NCBI GenBank assembly: GCA_030684475.1
Contig: JAUXWB010000156.1
Location: 19,592 to 83,591, forward strand
Length of the DNA: 64,000 nt
Direction of reading: 5' to 3'
Source of the DNA: Reyranella sp.
Lineage (GTDB): Bacteria; Pseudomonadota; Alphaproteobacteria; Reyranellales; Reyranellaceae
In this document: positions 59,843-64,000 of the stretch, piece by piece
Layout: the number at the start of each line of letters is the position of its first letter
Position numbering within the stretch: position 1 is the first letter of the stretch
Position numbers and translations under genes: made by a program
Notes under the pieces: generated by a model
Told to the model about the DNA's origin: nothing
The model's database searches: none
The model's input: only the letters and a program-made list of their open reading frames with translations

Positions 59843-60907
59843 ATGGAACTGCTCGACCGCAAGACCTACTACCGCACCTTCCAGACCCGCGACGTCCGGT
59901 TCGACGGCCGCGTCTTCGTGGGCGTGACCTCGACCGGCATCTACTGCCGGCCGATCTGTCCGGCGCGCACGCCGAAATTCGAGAATTGCCGCTTCTTCGC
60001 CTCCGCCGCCGCGGCCCAGGAGGCGGGCTTCCGGCCCTGCCTGCGCTGCCGTCCCGAGATCGCGCCCGACCTCGCCTTCTGGCGCGGCACCGCCAACACC
60101 GTCAGCCGGGCGCTGGCCCTGATCGCCGAGGGCGCGCTGGACGAGGACGAAGCGGGCGTCGAGGCGCTGGCCGAACGGCTGGGCGTCGGCGGCCGGCAAC
60201 TGCGCCGCCTGTTCAAGCAGCACCTTGGCGCTTCGCCCGTCGCCGTCGCCCAGACGCGGCGCGTACTCTTCGCCAAGCAGCTCCTGCACGACACCCGCCT
60301 GCCGATGGCCGAGGTGGCGATGTCCGCCGGGTTCGGCAGCGTGCGGCGCTTCAACGAGACCTTCCGCGATCTGTTCGGCCGGCCACCGAGCGCGTTGCGA
60401 CGCCATCGCAAGGGACAGGGGGGCGGCACCGACACGGCGCGGGATGGCGTCACGCTGCGACTGGCCTACCGGCCGCCCTACGACTGGCCCGGCATGCTGG
60501 CCGCCCTCGCCGCGCGCGCCGCTCCCGGCAACGAATGGATCGAGGACGATGTCTGGCATCGGCGGATCGAGCTCGAGGGCACCGAAGGTACCGCGGCGGT
60601 CGCCCATCTTCCGGCGCGCAACTCGGTGGCGGTGACGATCCGCTTTCCTTCGGTGAAGGCGCTGCCCGTCCTCGTGGCGCGCATCCGGCGCGTGTTCGAC
60701 CTCGGCGCCGACATCGCCACCATCGGAAGCCATCTGGCGCGCGATCCCAGGCTCGCGCCGCTGGTCGCCCGGCGACCCGGCCTGCGCGCGCCGGGCGACT
60801 GGGAACGCGAGACGATCGTGTCGGGCATCGACGACAACACGCCGCGGGCGTGGCGACCCTGGCACGCCTATGCCGTGCAACATCTGAGGATGGCGAACCA
60901 TGGCTGA
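59843..60907 (+). CDS. Ada/AlkA-type regulator-glycosylase lacking the HhH-GPD glycosylase core
   Basis: The product is 354 residues. An Ada methyl-acceptor zinc domain has YCRPICPARTPKFENC and PCLRCRPE. An AraC-type helix-turn-helix region follows (LAERLGVGGRQLRRLFKQHL; MAEVAMSAGFGSVRRFNETF), then an AlkA N-terminal domain (LAYRPPYDWPGMLAALAARA). In intact fusions an HhH-GPD catalytic domain of about 100 residues follows the RPGLRxPGxW motif. Here GLRAPGDWERETIVSGI runs almost directly into the terminal AWRPWHAYAVQHL. Length is about 100-130 residues below the usual. It may still sense and activate alkylation genes, but base excision should be lost. It overlaps ogt by 8 bp. Confidence 0.87.
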   Translation: MELLDRKTYYRTFQTRDVRFDGRVFVGVTSTGIYCRPICPARTPKFENCRFFASAAAAQEAGFRPCLRCRPEIAPDLAFWRGTANTVSRALALIAEGALDEDEAGVEALAERLGVGGRQLRRLFKQHLGASPVAVAQTRRVLFAKQLLHDTRLPMAEVAMSAGFGSVRRFNETFRDLFGRPPSALRRHRKGQGGGTDTARDGVTLRLAYRPPYDWPGMLAALAARAAPGNEWIEDDVWHRRIELEGTEGTAAVAHLPARNSVAVTIRFPSVKALPVLVARIRRVFDLGADIATIGSHLARDPRLAPLVARRPGLRAPGDWERETIVSGIDDNTPRAWRPWHAYAVQHLRMANHG

Positions 60908-61421
60908 GCAACTCCAGTTCCTCGTCGACCGGATGGCGACGCCGATCGGCGAGCTCCTGATCGTGGCCGATCGCGCGGGCAAGTTGCGCACCATCGACTG
61001 GACCGACCACGAAGCGCGCATGCGCCAGTTGCTCGACCGCCAGTACGGCAAGGGCTCCTACACACTTACGGCAGCGCGCGATCCCGGCGGCCTCACCCGC
61101 ACGATGCGGGCCTACTTCAACGGCGACATCGCCGTGATCGACAGCCTGCCGGTCGAGACCGCCGGCACGCCGTTCCAGAGGAGCGTATGGCGGGCACTGC
61201 GCAGGATCCGCGGTGGCAAGACGATCAGCTATGCCGAGCTGGCGCGGCGCATCGGCAAGCCGCGCGCCGTCCGTGCGGCCGGCCTCGCCAACGGCCAGAA
61301 CCCGATCAGCATCGTCGTGCCGTGCCATCGCGTGATCGGCTCGGACGGCAGCCTCACCGGCTACGGCGGCGGTCTGCCGCGCAAGAAGTGGCTGCTCGAG
61401 CATGAGGGGGTGAGTACCTAA
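60900..61421 (+). CDS. ogt: Methylated-DNA--[protein]-cysteine S-methyltransferase
   Basis: The 173-residue O6-alkylguanine-DNA alkyltransferase has an N-terminal ribonuclease-like domain and a C-terminal catalytic domain. It includes TPFQRSVWRALRRIRGGKTI, YAELARRIGKPRAVRAAGLA, the active-site PCHRV (Cys141 region) and GYGGGLPRKKWLLEHE. It removes alkyl groups from O6-guanine irreversibly. The ATG lies within the last codons of the Ada/AlkA-type gene, so the two form an alkylation-response operon. Confidence 0.94.
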   Translation: MAEQLQFLVDRMATPIGELLIVADRAGKLRTIDWTDHEARMRQLLDRQYGKGSYTLTAARDPGGLTRTMRAYFNGDIAVIDSLPVETAGTPFQRSVWRALRRIRGGKTISYAELARRIGKPRAVRAAGLANGQNPISIVVPCHRVIGSDGSLTGYGGGLPRKKWLLEHEGVST

Positions 61422-61473
61422 AACGGGTCACCTCATATTGACGCCTTCGCTCCTTGGCCATAAGAGCGAATTC

Positions 61474-61848
61474 ATGCCGATACACTTCACGATCGACCAC
61501 AAGGCTCGCTTCGTCGATGCCAAGTTCGACGGCGTCCTCGTGCTGAAGGACGTCGAGCAGTTTTGCGACGCCGTCGTCGGCCAGAACGCCCTGCCTTATC
61601 GCAAGCTGATCGACGGCCGCACGGCCATCGGCAAGTACGACGACAACGATGTCATGGCGCTGGGCGCCCGCCTCAGCGCCTATGCCACGATGGGCCCGCG
61701 CGGGGCGCTGGCGATGGTCCCTGCAGAGGACGCCTCGCTCGAACTGGCGGACCGGCTCATAAATCTCGGCAAGGACGGCCGGCCGGCCAAGGCCTTCCAC
61801 TCGATCGACGAAGCCCGCAAGTGGCTTTTCGCCCAGCCTGAAGCCTAA
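61474..61848 (+). CDS. SpoIIAA-like / STAS-fold hypothetical protein
   Basis: The product is 124 residues. The pattern of alternating strands and helices (IDHKARFVDAKFDGVLVLKD, PYRKLIDGRTAIGKYDDNDV, PRGALAMVPAEDASLELADR, AFHSIDEARKWLF) matches small SpoIIAA-like proteins of unknown function found throughout proteobacteria. No phosphorylatable Ser motif could be assigned. ATG 61474 precedes the first strand; ATG 61438 adds 12 residues without support. It ends 2 bp before the convergent DUF934 gene stop. Confidence 0.7.
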   Translation: MPIHFTIDHKARFVDAKFDGVLVLKDVEQFCDAVVGQNALPYRKLIDGRTAIGKYDDNDVMALGARLSAYATMGPRGALAMVPAEDASLELADRLINLGKDGRPAKAFHSIDEARKWLFAQPEA

Positions 61849-61850
61849 GA

Positions 61851-62372
61851 CTACGACGCCAGCACGTTGCGGCGCTTCAGCCGAAGTAGCGAGGCCGGCG
61901 AGCGGCCATCCTCGGTCGGCTGGTAGACGACGCTGAACAGGGTGCGGGCCCTGGCGAGCGCCTCGCCGAAACCCTTCTGCTCGCTCTCGAAGGAATCGAA
62001 GCCGCAACGCAACATGAAGGCGATCTGGTCCTGCAGAACGCCGCCGGTCGCGCGCAGTTCGCCTTGGTAGCCGTAGCGGCCCCGCAGCAGACGGGCCTGG
62101 CTGTAGGAGCGGCCGTCGCTGAACTTGGGGAAATGCAACACCACGAGATCGAGGCGAGATACATCGGGCGCCAGCGCCTCGACGGAATCGACGTTGGCCA
62201 ACGCCACGCCGACCGGATCGCGCCGGGCGAGCAAGGCCGCCCGGGTTTCGCGCCAGCGGGCAAAATTCACCAGCACCATGCCGTCGGCCGGCACCGCCGC
62301 ATCGTCGGCAAGCCGCAGCCAGGGATCCTCGACAATGAGTCCCGACGGCCCTCCTTCCCTATAAAGCGGCAT
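61851..62372 (-). CDS. DUF934 family protein of the sulfite-reduction operon
   Basis: The 173-residue product carries the family core: DVSRLDLVVLHFPKFSDGRS, YSQARLLRGRYGYQGELRAT, and FMLRCGFDSFE. DUF934 proteins are nearly always encoded beside cysI and cysH in alphaproteobacteria and are thought to help assimilatory sulfite reduction, perhaps in electron delivery; the exact role is unknown. ATG 62372 lies within the last codons of cysI (14-bp overlap), confirming coupling. Confidence 0.88.
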   Translation of the reverse strand: MPLYREGGPSGLIVEDPWLRLADDAAVPADGMVLVNFARWRETRAALLARRDPVGVALANVDSVEALAPDVSRLDLVVLHFPKFSDGRSYSQARLLRGRYGYQGELRATGGVLQDQIAFMLRCGFDSFESEQKGFGEALARARTLFSVVYQPTEDGRSPASLLRLKRRNVLAS

Positions 62373-64000
62373 ACATACGCTCCTTGAAGGGTTCGGCGCC
62401 GATGCGCCTATAAGTGTCGACGAAACGCTCGCCGTCGCTGCGGGCGTCGAGATAAGTCGTGACCAGAGAATCGACGGCCCCGACGACCTTGTCGGCCGTG
62501 ACGGCGGGCCCGAGGATCGTGCCGAGCGCCGTCCTGCCGAAATCGACGTCGCCGCCCAGGCTGATCTGGTAGAGCTCGACGCCGTTCTTGTCGACGCCCA
62601 GGATGCCGATATGGCCGACATGGTGATGGCCGCAGGCGTTGATGCAGCCCGAGATCTTTATCTTCAGGTCACCGATGTCGTGCTGGCGCGCCAGGCTGGC
62701 GAAATGGTTGGAAATCCGCTGCGCCACCGGGATCGAGCGCGCGTTGGCCAGCGCGCAATAGTCGAGGCCCGGGCAGGCGATGATGTCGGTGATCTTGCCG
62801 ACATTGGCTTCGGCAAATCCTAGCCGGCCGAGCGCGGCATAGACCGCCGGCAGATCCTCGATGGCGACATGCGGGAAGATCAGGTTCTGCTCATGGCTCA
62901 CCCTGAGTTCGCTCTGGCTATAAGTGTCGGCGATGTCGGCGACGCCTTCCATCTGCACGGCGCTGGCATCGCCCGGCGGCGACCCGGCGGGTTTCAGCGA
63001 CGCCGTCACAATCGCGTAGCCCTTCACGCGATGCGGCGCGACATTGGATTTCAGCCACAGCGCGAAGTCGCGGTTCTCCAGCCTCAGCGCCTCGACGGCA
63101 CCCACCAGGTTCGACTTGGGCGGCAGATCCGGCGGCGCGAACTGCCGTGCGATCGCCTCGATGGTTTCGTCGCTGAGGCCGAGGAGCCCGTCGCGGGTCT
63201 CGGCGTATTCCGCCTCGACATCGGCGCGCATCCTCTCGACGCCGACCTCGTGCACCAGGATCTTGATGCGGGCCTTGTAGAGATTGTCGCGCCGGCCGTA
63301 GCGGTTGTAGACGCGCAGCGTCGCCTCGAGATAGGCCAACAGCTCGTTCCTGGGCAGGAACTCGCGAAGCGTCTTGCCGATCATCGGCGTGCGGCCGAGA
63401 CCGCCGCCCACGATCACCTCGAAGCCGACCTCGCCCTCGGCGTTGCGCCACAGGCGAAGCCCGATGTCGTGCACGCGGACCGCCGCGCGGTCGTTGGGCG
63501 AGCCGGTGATGGCGATCTTGAACTTGCGCGGCAGGAAGGTGAATTCGGGATGGAGCGTCGACCACTGACGCACGATCTCGGCCCAGATGCGCGGATCCTC
63601 GATCTCGTCGGCAGCGGCGCCGGCGAAATGATCGGCGGTGACGTTGCGGATGCAGTTGCCGCTGGTCTGCAGCGCATGCATGTCGACCTCGGCCAGGGCG
63701 GCCAGCGCGTCGGGCGCGTCCTCGAGCTTGATCCAGTTGAGTTGCAGGTTCTGCCGGGTGGTGAAATGGCCGTAGCCACGGTCGTACTTGCGCGAGATGT
63801 CGGCGAGCTTACGCAACTGGCGCGACGACAGTGTACCATAGGGAATGGCGATCCGCAGCATGTAGGCATGGAGCTGCAGGTAGAGGCCGTTGTGAAGACG
63901 CAGCGGCTTGAATTGCTCCTCGGTCAGCTCGCCGGCCAGGCGCCGGCGCACCTGGTCGCGGAACTGATCGACGCGCTCGGAGACGAGCGAGCGGTCGTAA
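62359..64000 (-). CDS. cysI: Sulfite/nitrite reductase hemoprotein subunit (5' end beyond the right edge)
   Basis: About 546 residues are visible, and the frame is still open at position 64000 (YDRSLVSERVDQFRDQV). The ferredoxin-like half-domain and siroheme domains are present: GHFTTRQNLQLNWIKL, ALQTSGNCIRNVTADHFAG, FKIAITGSPNDRAAVRVHDI and VIVGGGLGRTPMIGK. The 4Fe-4S/siroheme cysteines lie in ACPGLDYCALANARSIPVAQ and SGCINACGHHHVGHIGILG. The enzyme reduces sulfite to sulfide (or nitrite to ammonia) with six electrons in the cytosol. Coupling with DUF934 favours assimilatory sulfite reduction. A GTG at 63951 is internal, not the start. Confidence 0.9.
   Translation of the reverse strand, partial: YDRSLVSERVDQFRDQVRRRLAGELTEEQFKPLRLHNGLYLQLHAYMLRIAIPYGTLSSRQLRKLADISRKYDRGYGHFTTRQNLQLNWIKLEDAPDALAALAEVDMHALQTSGNCIRNVTADHFAGAAADEIEDPRIWAEIVRQWSTLHPEFTFLPRKFKIAITGSPNDRAAVRVHDIGLRLWRNAEGEVGFEVIVGGGLGRTPMIGKTLREFLPRNELLAYLEATLRVYNRYGRRDNLYKARIKILVHEVGVERMRADVEAEYAETRDGLLGLSDETIEAIARQFAPPDLPPKSNLVGAVEALRLENRDFALWLKSNVAPHRVKGYAIVTASLKPAGSPPGDASAVQMEGVADIADTYSQSELRVSHEQNLIFPHVAIEDLPAVYAALGRLGFAEANVGKITDIIACPGLDYCALANARSIPVAQRISNHFASLARQHDIGDLKIKISGCINACGHHHVGHIGILGVDKNGVELYQISLGGDVDFGRTALGTILGPAVTADKVVGAVDSLVTTYLDARSDGERFVDTYRRIGAEPFKERMYAAL

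Noticed and set aside
1-64000. tRNA or rRNA genes and insertion sequences
   Set aside because: I saw no cloverleaf with conserved T-loop sequence, no rRNA-like stretch, and no transposase or integrase motif; short or degenerate elements could still be missed without a covariance search.

Overview
The window is a GC-rich chromosomal segment of a Gram-negative bacterium, most likely an alphaproteobacterium. The evidence is a MipZ-type division ATPase, the surA-pdxA-rsmA and gmk-yicC groups, a cysI-DUF934 pair, and a lipopolysaccharide-type sugar pathway. The sequence alone does not fix the family. No rRNA, tRNA, transposase, integrase, phage gene or CRISPR array was seen.

Positions 1-32,000 form a surface-glycan biosynthesis cluster. 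It holds (i) a GDP-heptose-type precursor route: a HddA-like kinase, a HddC-GmhB fusion, a GDP-mannose 4,6-dehydratase-like enzyme and a RmlC-like epimerase; (ii) two separate alpha/beta pairs of thiamine-diphosphate (E1-type) enzymes without E2 or E3 partners; (iii) two reductase/epimerase-fold enzymes whose usual catalytic Tyr is replaced (Ala, Phe), plus a cobalamin-binding radical SAM enzyme and an aldo/keto reductase; (iv) six probable SAM methyltransferases; (v) membrane machinery: a flippase-like protein, a 1190-residue GT2-polytopic fusion, another large polytopic protein, and two small membrane proteins with winged-helix-like tails. Together these suggest an unusual, probably branched-chain and methylated sugar on an exported glycan. 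No Wzx, Wzy or ABC glycan exporter is present, so the locus continues outside the window or is split. Positions 3,340-6,750 are visibly richer in A/T than the rest, which suggests foreign origin.

Positions 32,000-38,460 are core housekeeping: surA, pdxA and rsmA in an overlapping run, then a plsC-like acyltransferase with its own promoter and an 18-bp palindromic operator, convergent with gmk and yicC, and an SDR. Positions 38,463-39,085 are non-coding and rich in inverted and tandem repeats.

Positions 39,086-64,000 hold mixed metabolic genes: a TetR-controlled TRAP transporter, a VWA protein, an MFS transporter overlapping mipZ tail to tail, two paralogous molybdopterin oxidoreductases with different predicted metal ligands, a GNAT-membrane-ClpP-like fusion, an acyl-CoA ligase, an ABC exporter, cyaY, rpmE with a textbook promoter, a DUF2252 protein, small enzymes, a second MFS transporter, an alkylation-repair pair (an Ada/AlkA-type protein that lacks its glycosylase domain, and ogt), and the 3' part of a sulfite reductase gene running off the right edge.
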